A stretch of DNA of 64,000 nucleotides from JBNPEO01 sp050490315. Its GTDB lineage: Bacteria; Actinomycetota; Actinomycetes; Actinomycetales; Micrococcaceae. Below are positions 52,029-60,796 of the stretch, piece by piece (positions within the stretch are counted from its first letter, which is position 1; the number at the start of each line of letters is the position of its first letter). The translations under genes and the position numbers were made by a program. A model generated the notes under the pieces. That model searched no databases and was not told the origin of the DNA. It saw only the letters and a program-made list of their open reading frames with translations. The stretch covers positions 5,316 to 69,315 of the forward strand of contig NZ_JBNPEO010000012.1 in assembly GCF_050490315.1 (NCBI RefSeq), written 5' to 3'.

Positions 52029-52871
52029 TCAGTTTGCCGGGCGGGTGAGCACCAAGGGGCATACAAGACCCTGCAAAAGACTGTGTGTTGTTAGCCCGTG
52101 ACGCAAGTGGTGGACAACGTCACCACCACGGCTACCCACTACCAAGAGGGTTGCATGCCGCGCGGAATCTTTGAGTGCTTGGGCGGGATCTTCACCGAAA
52201 ATAACGTGTCCCTGTACGTTCAGCGCAACACCGAACCGTGCCTGAAGCTCGGTGATAGTGGAATCGATAACATCCTGACCCGCCGTCTGAGCGTCAGACT
52301 CATCCGAGGAGCTACCAACCAGCCCCGTACTGGTGCTTGCCGCGTAAATCATGGTTAGCTCACCGCCGCCTCTGAGAGCTTCACCGGCAGCAAAATGGGC
52401 CGCGACCAGCGAATTGGGTGAGCCGTCAATCCCCACCACAATTCTTGTGGCTTCGCTGGGTGTGTGTTGCGGAATGATGGCGAGGGGGCACAAGGCTAGG
52501 ACGGTGAGTTGGCTATTTACAGCGCCGAATCCTTCCCCGTGAATGTCAGCAGCCCGGTCAGTACCAACCACCAACATCTCGGCATCGTGGGAGGCTTCAA
52601 CCAATTTGCCGGCGGGATCACCTTGGGTGATGTGTACCTGCACCTCCGTGAGAGGCGCAAACTCCCGCACTCGGTCAGCGTCGTTTTCCAAAAGAGCAAT
52701 ACTTTTTTGACGCTCGTTGTGCAGGTCTGTAGGTCCTGCAAGCTCATCAATCACGTGCATCAGAACCAGCGGGAGTTGGAGTGCCTCGGCACGCCGAGCA
52801 GCCCACTCCAACGCCACCTTGCTTGACGCGGACTGATCTACCCCAACAACAATTGGCTCCTTCGAGGACAT
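52029..52871 (-). CDS. Universal stress protein with two UspA domains (degenerate ATP loops)
   Basis: The 280-residue protein has two UspA folds. VVGVDQSASSKVALEWAARRA opens the first and IVVGIDGSPNSLVAAHFAAGEA the second. The loops that bind ATP are poorly kept (VVGTDRAADIHGEGFGAVNSQL and VGSRGGDVVHHLRHGLTTHSL), so nucleotide binding may be weakened or lost in at least the first half. It is the third usp gene of the island. No good DosR-like box was found directly upstream. Confidence 0.88.
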   Translation of the reverse strand: MSSKEPIVVGVDQSASSKVALEWAARRAEALQLPLVLMHVIDELAGPTDLHNERQKSIALLENDADRVREFAPLTEVQVHITQGDPAGKLVEASHDAEMLVVGTDRAADIHGEGFGAVNSQLTVLALCPLAIIPQHTPSEATRIVVGIDGSPNSLVAAHFAAGEALRGGGELTMIYAASTSTGLVGSSSDESDAQTAGQDVIDSTITELQARFGVALNVQGHVIFGEDPAQALKDSARHATLLVVGSRGGDVVHHLRHGLTTHSLLQGLVCPLVLTRPAN

Positions 52872-52956
52872 CTTTGACCCAACTCCCCTGCTGTTCTGAC
52901 AATCTATGGTTCAGATGACTGATGGTGTTGAAGTACTGCTGAACTAACTTTTCAAG

Positions 52957-53283
52957 CTAGGACGCAGGCACTTCCATCTCGCCGAGTTTGGACCAGCCGT
53001 CAACCTTCACGTTGACGATGTCCGGGGTTTCACTCAGGTACGCCGGCAAGGTCTGAGTGGCCTTCTGGAAATGATCTGACTGCACGTGCTCCCCACCGGC
53101 TTCGTCATCACGGAATGCTTCAAGCAGCACGTACGTGTTGGGCTCTTCAACCGAACGTGACCATTCAAAAAAGACGCAGCCTGCTTCAGCGTTGGTGGCC
53201 TCAGTGAACTCACGGGAAATCTCCGGCCAGGCGTCGGCGTGCTCAGGCTTCACCGGGAACTTCGCAGTAATAAAGATCAACAT
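52957..53283 (-). CDS. Antibiotic biosynthesis monooxygenase-like (YgiN-type) protein
   Basis: The 108-residue protein is a ferredoxin-like ABM-domain member: MLIFITAKFPVKPEHADAWPEISREF, then AEAGCVFFEWSRSVEEPNTYVLLEAFRDDEAGGEHVQSDHFQ, with the conserved His-x-x-Ser-x-His region. Homologues act as cofactor-free quinol monooxygenases or as heme-degrading enzymes; which applies is unknown. A very good ribosome site (AAAAGGAG, three bases before the ATG) is present. Confidence 0.87.
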   Translation of the reverse strand: MLIFITAKFPVKPEHADAWPEISREFTEATNAEAGCVFFEWSRSVEEPNTYVLLEAFRDDEAGGEHVQSDHFQKATQTLPAYLSETPDIVNVKVDGWSKLGEMEVPAS

Positions 53284-53373
53284 GTACTCCTTTTACATCG
53301 TGGCCGGGCGGGGTGGCCGCAGCACTTTAGCTCTGCCATCCACACTAGTTGACGCCTGTGCCAAACTGTCCGT

Positions 53374-53862
53374 ATGCCCGCCCACCTTTTCAGCCTCTCT
53401 TCCATTTGGAACTTTGCCCATCCCCGGCAGAAGGTCTGGGACGTGATGGCGGATCCCACCATGTCTTGGCCCCTTTGGTGGCCCGGCTGCAGCCTGGCTG
53501 CCCCGCTCGAACACCACAGTGACGTCCATTCCTCAGCCGATGAACAAATCTTGACGACGACGGCGGCACTGAAGTTCCGCGCGTCGTACGGTTACACCTT
53601 GATGGTCCTGTACCACCCAACCCGAGTAAACAGTCCCAGGGAAGTTACTTTTGACGCCCGCGGCGACCTGGTAGGTCAAGGACGCGCGGTTCTATCCTCG
53701 ATTGACGAACAGTGCACTCGTGTGGAGATTGAGTGGAACGTTCGGCCAACCAGCCGATGGATGCAACTGCTCAGCCCGCTTGCGGCGCCGGCATTCAAAC
53801 ACGCGCACGCTGTATTGATGGCCAAAGGTGAGACTGGCCTGCGCAACTACCTCGGCCGCTAG
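53374..53862 (+). CDS. SRPBCC-fold (polyketide cyclase-like) protein
   Basis: The 162-residue protein shows SRPBCC features: IWNFAHPRQKVWDVMADPTMSWPLWWPGC at the start, central beta strands (LTTTAALKFRASYGYTLMVLYH) and the closing helix LAAPAFKHAHAVLMAKGETGLRNYL. These proteins bind hydrophobic ligands; the ligand is unknown. The end of its coding region overlaps the frame of the following ArsR-type regulator by 35 nt. Confidence 0.75.
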   Translation: MPAHLFSLSSIWNFAHPRQKVWDVMADPTMSWPLWWPGCSLAAPLEHHSDVHSSADEQILTTTAALKFRASYGYTLMVLYHPTRVNSPREVTFDARGDLVGQGRAVLSSIDEQCTRVEIEWNVRPTSRWMQLLSPLAAPAFKHAHAVLMAKGETGLRNYLGR

Positions 53863-54139
53863 TGCGCCTACCCGCGTTCGGATTATCCTCGCACTGCGTG
53901 ACCAAGAGCTGGCCGTTGGCACCTTAGCTTCCCTTGTGGGAAAGTCCCCCACCGCAGTTTCCCAACACCTGGCAAAGATGCGTTTGGCCCGTATGGTCTC
54001 AACCCGGCAGGACGGCACCAAAGTCATGTACCGCCTGGAAAACGAACATGCTCGGCAACTGGTTACTGACGCAATTCACCAGGCCGAACACGCACTTGGC
54101 GGAGTTCCAGCCCACCACCAAAAGCAGGAGGAAGCATGA
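53828..54139 (+). CDS. ArsR-family metalloregulator, N-terminally shortened
   Basis: The frame encodes most of an ArsR/SmtB winged helix: APTRVRIILALRDQELAVGTLASLVGKSPTAVSQHLAKMRLARMVSTRQDGTKVMYRL. A His-rich C-terminal helix follows (ENEHARQLVTDAIHQAEH), resembling alpha-5 zinc or cobalt sites. The usual N-terminal helix, about 25 residues before Pro-Thr-Arg, is absent; the frame instead begins at a GTG inside the 3' end of the SRPBCC gene. The stop overlaps the CDF exporter start by 4 nt, so it should control that exporter. The shortened N-terminus may weaken dimerisation, or the gene may use a non-canonical start. Confidence 0.75.
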   Translation: MRLACATTSAASAPTRVRIILALRDQELAVGTLASLVGKSPTAVSQHLAKMRLARMVSTRQDGTKVMYRLENEHARQLVTDAIHQAEHALGGVPAHHQKQEEA

Positions 54140-55203
54140 GCATTACGGATCACGGCAGCCACGAACACCCACACAAAAACGGGCACAGTCACGAGGATGC
54201 AGCTCACCACGAGCACGGTCACAGCCACGATCACAATCATGATCATGGCGACCACAGCCATAAGCATTATTCGGGAATCCGCGGCTGGCTTTATGAGCTC
54301 TTTGTTCCGCACACTCATGATGCCGCTGACTCGATCGATGACGCGTTGGAGTCCAGCACCAGGGGTGTTCGAGCTCTAAAAATCAGCCTTTTCATCTTGC
54401 TAGGCACAACCATCCTGCAATTCTTGGTGGTCCTTATCAGTGGTTCGGTGGCACTCTTGGCTGACACCATCCACAACTTCTCGGACGCACTGACGGCAGT
54501 ACCCCTGTGGATCGCGTTCATTGTGGGGCGCCGTGCTGCGAACCGCCGCTACACCTTCGGTTATGGCCGCGCCGAGGATCTCGCCGGGATATTTATCGTG
54601 GCGGTAGTTGCCCTATCCGCCGTGGTGGCCGCTTGGGAATCCATTGATCGCTTGTTTCACCCGCAGCCGTTGCATAATCTCGGCTGGGTCTTGGTAGCTG
54701 GACTCATCGGTTTTGCAGGCAATGAGTTAGTGGCTGTCTACCGCATTAAAGTTGGCCGCCAGATTGGCTCGGCCGCCCTCGTGGCGGACGGCGTTCACGC
54801 CCGGATTGACGGCTTCACGTCTCTAGCCGTGGTTCTTGGTGCTGTCGGCGTAATGCTTGGCTTCCCGCTAGCTGACCCGATCATTGGCCTGGTCATTTCC
54901 GCGGCCATCATTGCTCTACTGTGGGGCACGGTGAAAAGTATCGGCCGCCGCCTGATGGACGGGATCGAGCCCGAGCTGGTGGACCGGGCGGAAGCTGCAC
55001 TAACCGGCACCCCAGGGATCCTTTCTGTGGATCGGGTTCAACTGAGGTGGGTTGGGCATCGTCTCCAAGGTGCAGCCGTGGTGAATGTCGCAGACGCTCC
55101 GCTGTCAGAGGTAGCAAAAACTCTGCACGACGCCGAACATCGCCTTGGTCACGCACTGCCCAAATTGGACCACTTCACCGTCACCCCGGCCGCCCAGCAG
55201 TAG
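54136..55203 (+). CDS. Cation diffusion facilitator (zinc/cobalt exporter, CzcD-like)
   Basis: The 355-residue protein begins with a His-rich tail (17 His between residues 6 and 44) that may buffer metal. Six membrane spans follow, with the paired transport-site motifs DTIHNFSDA (His113, Asp117) and DGVHARIDG (His221, Asp225) in helices 2 and 5. A C-terminal ferredoxin-like dimer domain closes it. HxxxD in both helices indicates Zn2+ (possibly also Co2+ or Cd2+) export by proton antiport. The ATG overlaps the ArsR stop (ATGA), forming a metal-responsive operon. Confidence 0.92.
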   Translation: MSITDHGSHEHPHKNGHSHEDAAHHEHGHSHDHNHDHGDHSHKHYSGIRGWLYELFVPHTHDAADSIDDALESSTRGVRALKISLFILLGTTILQFLVVLISGSVALLADTIHNFSDALTAVPLWIAFIVGRRAANRRYTFGYGRAEDLAGIFIVAVVALSAVVAAWESIDRLFHPQPLHNLGWVLVAGLIGFAGNELVAVYRIKVGRQIGSAALVADGVHARIDGFTSLAVVLGAVGVMLGFPLADPIIGLVISAAIIALLWGTVKSIGRRLMDGIEPELVDRAEAALTGTPGILSVDRVQLRWVGHRLQGAAVVNVADAPLSEVAKTLHDAEHRLGHALPKLDHFTVTPAAQQ

Positions 55204-55244
55204 GAGAAGCTCGCGACGCGCGGACACGTAAAGATATTTCGAAA

Positions 55245-55264
55245 TTAGTTGTTGCTTCAACTAA
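55245..55264. promoter_or_regulatory. Perfect operator TTAGTTG-N6-CAACTAA (distal copy)
   Basis: Seven-base arms form a perfect inverted repeat around TTGCTT. It is the best copy of the motif family that also occurs at 2521, 2553 and 4390. Confidence 0.7.
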
Positions 55265-55281
55265 AGATGAGGCGTACACTT

Positions 55282-55301
55282 TTAGTTGAAGCCTCAAGTA
55301 A
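55282..55301. promoter_or_regulatory. Operator TTAGTTG-N6-CAAGTAA (proximal copy)
   Basis: One mismatch from the perfect repeat, with the same six-base spacer, 28 bp before the ATG at 55330. Centre-to-centre distance to the first copy is 37 bp (32 bp in the promoter at 2521-2572). Confidence 0.66.
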
Positions 55302-55329
55302 GTGAGGTCGACACATCGAGGAGATCGAA

Positions 55330-55905
55330 ATGACTGCAGTAAGCATCCTGGGACACGGCAACATGGGCTCAGCAATCGCTGGCATCTTTGAAAAAGCTGG
55401 CAACACCGTTCAGGTTCTGGGAAGTGCAGACAAAGACCAGGCGCTGACTGGCGAGATTGTTGTCTTGGCTGTTCCTTACCCGGCTGTTGAGGGCATCTTG
55501 GCCCAGCGCGGTGAAGAACTCGCAGGCAAGGTGGTTGTGGACATCACCAACCCGCTCAACTTCGAAACTTTCGATTCCCTCACCGTCCCGGCCGATTCTT
55601 CCGCCACCGCCGTGATCCAGGCAGCGCTCCCTAGCTCCAAGGTCGTCAAGGCCTTCAACACAAACTTCGCCTCCACCTTGGCAACGGGCGAGCTCGCCGG
55701 TCAGCCCACCACCGTTTTGATCGCCGGCGACCACGCCGAAGCAAAAACCCAGCTCGCCGAGGCTGTTACCGCCGCTGGCCTGCGCGCCATCGATGCGGGC
55801 GCTTTGAGCCGTGCGCGCGAACTCGAAGCAATCGGCTTCCTCCAGATCACCCTCGCTGCTGGCGAAAAGATCGCCTGGACCGCAGGATTCTCCGTCAACG
55901 CCTAA
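55330..55905 (+). CDS. NADPH-dependent F420 reductase-like oxidoreductase (paralogue of the gene at 2597)
   Basis: The 191-residue protein has the Rossmann motif SILGHGNMGSAIA, IVVLAVPYPAVEG, VVDITNPLNFETFDSL, VVKAFNTNFASTLA and GALSRARELEAIGFLQ, the same ordered set as the paralogue. Compared with that gene it is shorter between the first strand and IVVLAVP. It precedes a carboxylesterase-like gene, from which it is separated by a 16-bp-stem hairpin, so both may be one operon with reduced downstream expression. Two operators lie directly upstream. The cofactor and substrate are not fixed by sequence. Confidence 0.82.
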   Translation: MTAVSILGHGNMGSAIAGIFEKAGNTVQVLGSADKDQALTGEIVVLAVPYPAVEGILAQRGEELAGKVVVDITNPLNFETFDSLTVPADSSATAVIQAALPSSKVVKAFNTNFASTLATGELAGQPTTVLIAGDHAEAKTQLAEAVTAAGLRAIDAGALSRARELEAIGFLQITLAAGEKIAWTAGFSVNA

Positions 55906-55945
55906 GGCACCCGTAGTAGAGCATCACCGTCATACGGCTACACAC

Positions 55946-55982
55946 CCTTTGGGCTGGCGAACACCTTTCGCCAGCCCAAAGG
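55946..55982 (+). terminator. Strong hairpin between the F420 reductase-like and hydrolase genes
   Basis: Sixteen-base perfect arms CCTTTGGGCTGGCGAA and TTCGCCAGCCCAAAGG flank CACCT. A T-rich segment (ACTTTTTG) occurs about 15 bases later. It may be a full or partial terminator. Confidence 0.65.
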
Positions 55983-56013
55983 ACTCCACTTAATACTTTT
56001 TGAGGACCCCCAA

Positions 56014-56637
56014 GTGAACAATTTCTTTGCAGAACCCACTGTTATTTGGCACGCTCCGGACAACTCCGCACAGCCGCTTGTGGTCCTCCTCCACGGACGT
56101 GGCGCCGACGAAAACGGCATCATTGGCCTAGCGGACCACTTGCCAGCGGATCATTCCTACGTGGCGGTACGTGCACCCATCGCGGCAGGCGCAGGTTACG
56201 CGTGGTTCGCTAACCGTGGCATTGGCCGTCCCATTGCCGAATCGCTGACCGAAACCATGGCTTGGTTCAAGACTTGGTTGGACTCCGTAGCCCCAGCTGG
56301 CCGTCCGGTGATCCTGATCGGTTTCAGTGGTGGTGCCGCCTTCGCCGGCGGGCTTCTCCTGGCGGATCCTCAGCGTTTTGCTGGCACCGCCGTCCTCTAT
56401 GGCACCTTGCCGTTCGACGCCGGTGTCCCCACCACTGCTGGCCAGCTCACCGGTGCGCCGGTGTTCGTAGCGCAAGGCGATGCCGACACCGTAATCCCCC
56501 GTGAGCTGCTGGATAAGACCTGGACTTATCTGTTGGGCGACTCCGGTGCCACCACCACTTCGCGCCGCGATCCGGGCGGGCATGGACTCACCAATGAAAC
56601 ACTGACCAAACTCGGCGAGTGGATCTCAGGACTCTAG
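56014..56637 (+). CDS. Alpha/beta hydrolase (carboxylesterase/phospholipase family)
   Basis: The 207-residue protein has VVLLHGRGADENGI (oxyanion loop), ILIGFSGGAAFAGGLLL (nucleophile Ser in G-F-S-G-G), GDADTVIPRELL (Asp) and GGHGLTNETL (His): a complete catalytic triad of the small carboxylesterase/thioesterase type. Such enzymes cleave short-chain esters, thioesters or lactones. The GTG start follows GAGGA. It overlaps the convergent HSL-type hydrolase by 12 nt. Confidence 0.88.
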   Translation: MNNFFAEPTVIWHAPDNSAQPLVVLLHGRGADENGIIGLADHLPADHSYVAVRAPIAAGAGYAWFANRGIGRPIAESLTETMAWFKTWLDSVAPAGRPVILIGFSGGAAFAGGLLLADPQRFAGTAVLYGTLPFDAGVPTTAGQLTGAPVFVAQGDADTVIPRELLDKTWTYLLGDSGATTTSRRDPGGHGLTNETLTKLGEWISGL

Positions 56638-57561
56638 GGTCCCGCTTCCAACCACCACGGCCAGCCATTGCCGGGCTCTGCCCATAAGGGCTTTGGCCGG
56701 TTTGGTGTTCCGCGCCCAAGACTCGAATCCGTGCGGCGCGTTAGGGACGACGTCGAGCGTCACCCTAACGCCCGCGCTGGCGAGCCGCCGCCCGTACTCA
56801 CGCACTTCGGGGAAAAACAGTTCAATATCCCCCACTGCGAGAAAGCTCGGCGGCAGGCCCGTCAGATTTTCACGGCGAGCCGCAGCGGCGTAGCGCGGAA
56901 CTTCCTCACCACCAGGCTCTTTACCGAGGTAACCCCGCCAGCTGTTCCGGTTGGAACGGTTGTTCCACGCCCAGTGCTCCACCGAGTCCAATGTCTCATC
57001 GGCAGCCGTTCTGTCATCAATCATCGGCGAAAAGAGCCACTGACCAATGGGCTGAGAGCCCCCCTCATCCAAAAGTCGCTGAGCCAGTACTGCCGCCAAT
57101 CCTCCCCCGGCGCTTTCTCCGCCGAGCACAATTCTTGCCGGGTTCACGCCCAGCTCATCGGCATTTAGCTGCAGCCACCTCCACGCCCAGTGAACGTCAT
57201 CCAAGGCCGCCGGAAAAGGGTGTTCAGGGGCAAAGCGATAATTAGCCGAGACCACAACCATTCCAAGATCACGTGCAGTTTCTGCGCACAACGGTTCGTC
57301 TTGACGGGCATCTCCAAACATTAAACCGCCACCATGAATCCACAGCAGTGCCGCTTCATTGCGCCGCAAATCCGGTACATAGATTCGCAGCCGAAGCTCC
57401 CCCAGCTTGGCTGTAGACACAGCAACACCAGCCACCCTCCGCACCGGCATCACCGCAGTAGCCCACCGTGCCATATTGCGGATGAAAGCATTAGACCAAT
57501 CGAGGGCGGGTAAGGCCTTTGTCGCAGCCCTCAGGTCTGGGTCCACGTTGTTGATATGCAT
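56626..57561 (-). CDS. Alpha/beta hydrolase of the hormone-sensitive lipase type
   Basis: The 311-residue protein has LLWIHGGGLMFGD (HGGG oxyanion motif), VVSANYRFAPEHPFPAALDD, the nucleophile motif GESAGGGLAAVL, VGDIELFFPE (Asp) and NAPHGFESW (His). It is a cytoplasmic esterase of the bacterial HSL (family IV) group. The ATG at 57561 (Met-His-Ile) with TGGAAG upstream is preferred to a TTG at 57576. The physiological ester is unknown. Confidence 0.9.
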   Translation of the reverse strand: MHINNVDPDLRAATKALPALDWSNAFIRNMARWATAVMPVRRVAGVAVSTAKLGELRLRIYVPDLRRNEAALLWIHGGGLMFGDARQDEPLCAETARDLGMVVVSANYRFAPEHPFPAALDDVHWAWRWLQLNADELGVNPARIVLGGESAGGGLAAVLAQRLLDEGGSQPIGQWLFSPMIDDRTAADETLDSVEHWAWNNRSNRNSWRGYLGKEPGGEEVPRYAAAARRENLTGLPPSFLAVGDIELFFPEVREYGRRLASAGVRVTLDVVPNAPHGFESWARNTKPAKALMGRARQWLAVVVGSGTLES

Positions 57562-57667
57562 ACGCTTCCAGTCCAATGGTCACGAGAAATGGCCAGATAC
57601 AGCCGTGTAACCAATTTATGCCGAAACTCCTGGTCGTCATAGCTGCATGCACTTACGCTGCCTGCAC

Positions 57668-58801
57668 TTACAACGTTGCGGCCCGGAACCTGGCCGGAAC
57701 ATCTCGCGTGCCGGTGGCCAACCCTGCAGCCCACTCGCCAATCAGCGGCGCAAACTTAGCACCGTGGCCCGAGCAGGGCGAGACGATAGTGAGCCCACCG
57801 GCCCGGTCGATCACAAAGTCCTCGTTGGGGGTGTTGGTGAAGAGGCACGTGGTTTCGGCATAAGGTTCAGGGTCTAGGCCAGGCAGATTCATGCGTACAT
57901 AATCCACAACCCGCTCACGGTTTGCCGGATCAACCACGCCAGTTTGGTCGGCAGCAGAGGGGATGATTCGTCCGCCGTTATATTCGGCCACTTTTTGGCC
58001 GTCAAACCCGGCATCCCTGCCACCGGGGAGCCCATAAACCTCAATGTTTCCGTTGTTGTGGATGAAGGTGGGCCATGCTTGCCTGGTCTTATTTGCCTCC
58101 CGGTAGTGGAAGTGGAAGACCTGCTCTTGCCGCACCGTAAATTTGGGTATGCCAGCCAAAAAACCAGAGGGAAGTGGGAGCTGCCCAAGTAGTTGCGGTA
58201 ACCAGCCACCGGCAGCGATCACCACATTTTCGGCGTCGAACGTCTCACCGTTATCGCGTACCAAACGGTAGCCGTGGCTGCGTTCCTGAACCGAGGCAAC
58301 AGTCCAATCCGTCAGCAGCCGAGCGCCGTGTTTTCGAGCTTGGGCCACCATCGCGTTCACCGAACCCTCGGCATCTATCACCCCGGCACCAGGCTGCCAC
58401 AATACCCGCGACTCAAATTGGATCTGCGGCCAGCGCTGCCGGGCCTGGTCAGCGGTGAGGAGGTTGTGCTCAACACCAACAGCAACCAAAACTCGGGCCA
58501 GCTGTTCCGGGTCTCGGTGCGTGCCGTGATCCACAGCCCCAACGGGGTCAATCAGATCGGCCCCATGGAGCTGTTCGAGTTCATTCCATAGCGTGCGGGA
58601 TTCCGCCACCGACCGGGCATAAAACTCATCGGCATAGGCGTACCTGAAGATCCGCGCAGAGCCGTGCGAACTCCCCCTGTGGCTGGCTGGTTCGTCACGC
58701 TCCAGGATGGTCACTTCATGTCCTGCTGCGGCAAGCTTCCACGCAGCCGCGGCACCAGCTAGCCCCGCACCTACAACAAGGTATTTGGATGATTCAGTCA
58801 T
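57668..58801 (-). CDS. FAD-dependent oxidoreductase (DAO superfamily, sarcosine/N-methyltryptophan oxidase-like)
   Basis: The 377-residue protein starts with the dinucleotide-binding motif YLVVGAGLAGAAAAWKLAAAGHEVTILER. It continues with HGSARIFRYAY near residue 48, which matches the flavin-attachment neighbourhood of monomeric sarcosine oxidases. VVIAAGGWLPQLL and the C-terminal PNEDFVIDRAGGLTIVSPCSGHGAKFAPLIGE with the Cys that holds covalent FAD in MSOX-type enzymes follow (Cys in SPCSGHG). It probably oxidises an N-methyl amino acid or similar secondary amine. It is monocistronic as far as can be seen. Confidence 0.9.
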   Translation of the reverse strand: MTESSKYLVVGAGLAGAAAAWKLAAAGHEVTILERDEPASHRGSSHGSARIFRYAYADEFYARSVAESRTLWNELEQLHGADLIDPVGAVDHGTHRDPEQLARVLVAVGVEHNLLTADQARQRWPQIQFESRVLWQPGAGVIDAEGSVNAMVAQARKHGARLLTDWTVASVQERSHGYRLVRDNGETFDAENVVIAAGGWLPQLLGQLPLPSGFLAGIPKFTVRQEQVFHFHYREANKTRQAWPTFIHNNGNIEVYGLPGGRDAGFDGQKVAEYNGGRIIPSAADQTGVVDPANRERVVDYVRMNLPGLDPEPYAETTCLFTNTPNEDFVIDRAGGLTIVSPCSGHGAKFAPLIGEWAAGLATGTRDVPARFRAATL

Positions 58802-58994
58802 AAACGGGATCCCCGGATTCAGCTCGTGCCGCCCACCGCTTGGCGGGCCATCATTGACGCTTCAATCCTATGGGTCAGCAGGATGGCCCCATCAGCTATT
58901 ACGCTGCGAGGCCATCGCTGATCATCGCCACCGGTGGGGTGCGGAACCCTTCACCTGGTTCGAACTCTTCCCGGAGGATTGCGTATGGTGGCGT

Positions 58995-60577
58995 TCAGAT
59001 CCCCAAGATCTTCTCGAAAAGCCCGGCCGGGATATCACCCTTGCCCATTCCCCGTGGAGTGCGATCCCGACGTCGTTCAGCAAGGCGTCGCTTGGCCGAA
59101 ACACTGCCTTGGAACCCCTGCGCCAGGGCGCTCTTGCGAAGTGGTGGAAGATCTTCGCGCACGATGACCTTCTGCTCAACGCGCGCCTGCAGGGGAATGA
59201 CATCAAAACGGCATCGTTGGCCGAGGCATACGTCAACGAGACGTATTCGCCGCGATGACTTTGGCACACCTCCATAACGGGGCCCACCCGGTCGTGGGGA
59301 AGATGGAGGCTCACAGAAACGAATGGCTCCAAGGCACTATGGAATTGCTGCGCTTGCGGAAACTGCATGGGGCCGTCAACTGAGATCACTTCGCCGTTGA
59401 CGAGCCGAGCCTGGTAAGGAACGCTCGGTGAACTGGCAATGATCTCCACGGAAAACTCACGGAGCAGCCGCTCGCGAACAATTTCTAGATGAAGCATCCC
59501 GAGGAAACCGCAACGGAACCCTGCAGCCAGCGCAGTGGAAGTCTCCGGAGTGAAACGCAGCGCTGCATCGTTCAGGGCAAGCTTGGCGATGCCCTCACGC
59601 AAGGTATTCAAATGGCGGGCATCTAGGGGATAAAGACTGGCGAAGACCATAGGCGCAGGTTCATCGTAGGGCAACAATGGTTCGGTTGCCGCCAGCCCGA
59701 ACCCCGTCAGGGTGTCGCCCACCCGGATCGCTGCAACGTCCTTTACCCCGGTCACGACATAGCCGACCTCGCCGTTGGACAAGCCGAGCGCGGCAATCGG
59801 TTGAGGAGTGAAGTGGCCGACTTCCACGGCCTCTAACTCAAGATTATTCGACATCAGCTGCATGCTGTCACCGTGCGCGAGCGCACCATCAACGATTCGT
59901 ACGTGCATAACTGCGCCCTGATACGGGTCATAGTGCGAATCAAACACGAGTGCACGCAACGGGCTCCTTGGATCGCCCGAGGGTGGCGGAAGTTGCGTGG
60001 TGATGGCTTCGAGGAGCTCCGGGATCCCTTGGCCCGTTTTGGCCGAGACTAATAGAGCGCCTGCGGCATCGACGCCTTCGAGGGCATCGAGTTCTGCCAA
60101 AGCGGATTCGATGTCCGCCCCCGGACTGTCCACCTTGTTCAACACCGGCAGGATAGTTAGACCTTGACGGTGGGCCGCACGGAGGACTGCAACGGTTTGC
60201 GCCTGAACTCCTTGAGTGGCATCAACCAAGAGGATTGCTCCATCGCACGCCGCCAAACTGCGTGCAACCTCCGCCGCGAAGTCGACGTGGCCGGGCGTGT
60301 CTATGAGGTTCAGCTGGAAGTCTGAACCTAAGTGGTTGCGGTAATTCAAGCGCACCGTTTGAAGCTTCACCGTGATCCCGCGTTCCCGTTCAATCGCCAT
60401 GGAATCGAGGACTTGGTCTCTAAATAGCCGATCGGGAACGGCGTCAGTTGCCTGGATCAGGCGATCGGAGAGCGTGGATTTCCCATGGTCAATATGGGCG
60501 ATGATGCAAAAATTCCGGATATGGACAGGACGGTCCGGTTCGGATTTAAAGGGGAAGGAAATTGCTGTGGAATTCAC
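58995..60577 (-). pseudogene. LepA/EF4-like GTPase with an internal deletion and frameshift
   Basis: The GTG-started frame encodes a translation GTPase: HIDHGKSTLSDRL (G1), ITVKL, IDTPGHVDF (G3), NKVDSPGADIESAL (G4), then domains II and III ending near GEYVSLTYASAND, at about 59205-59225. The homologous C-terminus (RFDVIPLQARVEQKVIVREDLPPLRK, then GFQGSVSAKRRLAERR and MGKGDIPAGLFEKILGI) continues in another frame to about 58995. The roughly 70 residues that normally link these parts are missing. A deletion plus frameshift has therefore removed the EF4-specific C-terminal domain from the reading frame. The open frame to 58922 adds unrelated residues. A true lepA presumably exists elsewhere. 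Confidence 0.75.
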
Positions 60578-60796
60578 AAGAGTGCCTTTCGGAGCGTGAG
60601 TGCACGCACGAAACTCATTACCCGACGAAAAAATACCGCGGGTCTAACTGAATGAGGCGCCTCTAGGTGGGCGGGACCGGGCGGATCCCAAACCATGTTC
60701 ACGGCTTAATTCCAGGGCCAGGCGCGCACGCTTTGCCTCGCTGCGGCTGTGGGTCTAGCTCAACCTTGAGTTCTGCAGATGTGCCACGATTAGCCT

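Noticed and set aside
52872..52960. A DosR-like box directly before the usp gene at 52029-52871
   Set aside because: The closest match (GGGGAGTTGGGTCA on the minus strand) is poor and overlaps the likely ribosome-binding site.
54076..54318. Hydrophobic minus-strand ORF opposite the His-rich start of the CDF exporter
   Set aside because: Its Val/Met-rich reading is simply the complement of CAC/CAT His codons.
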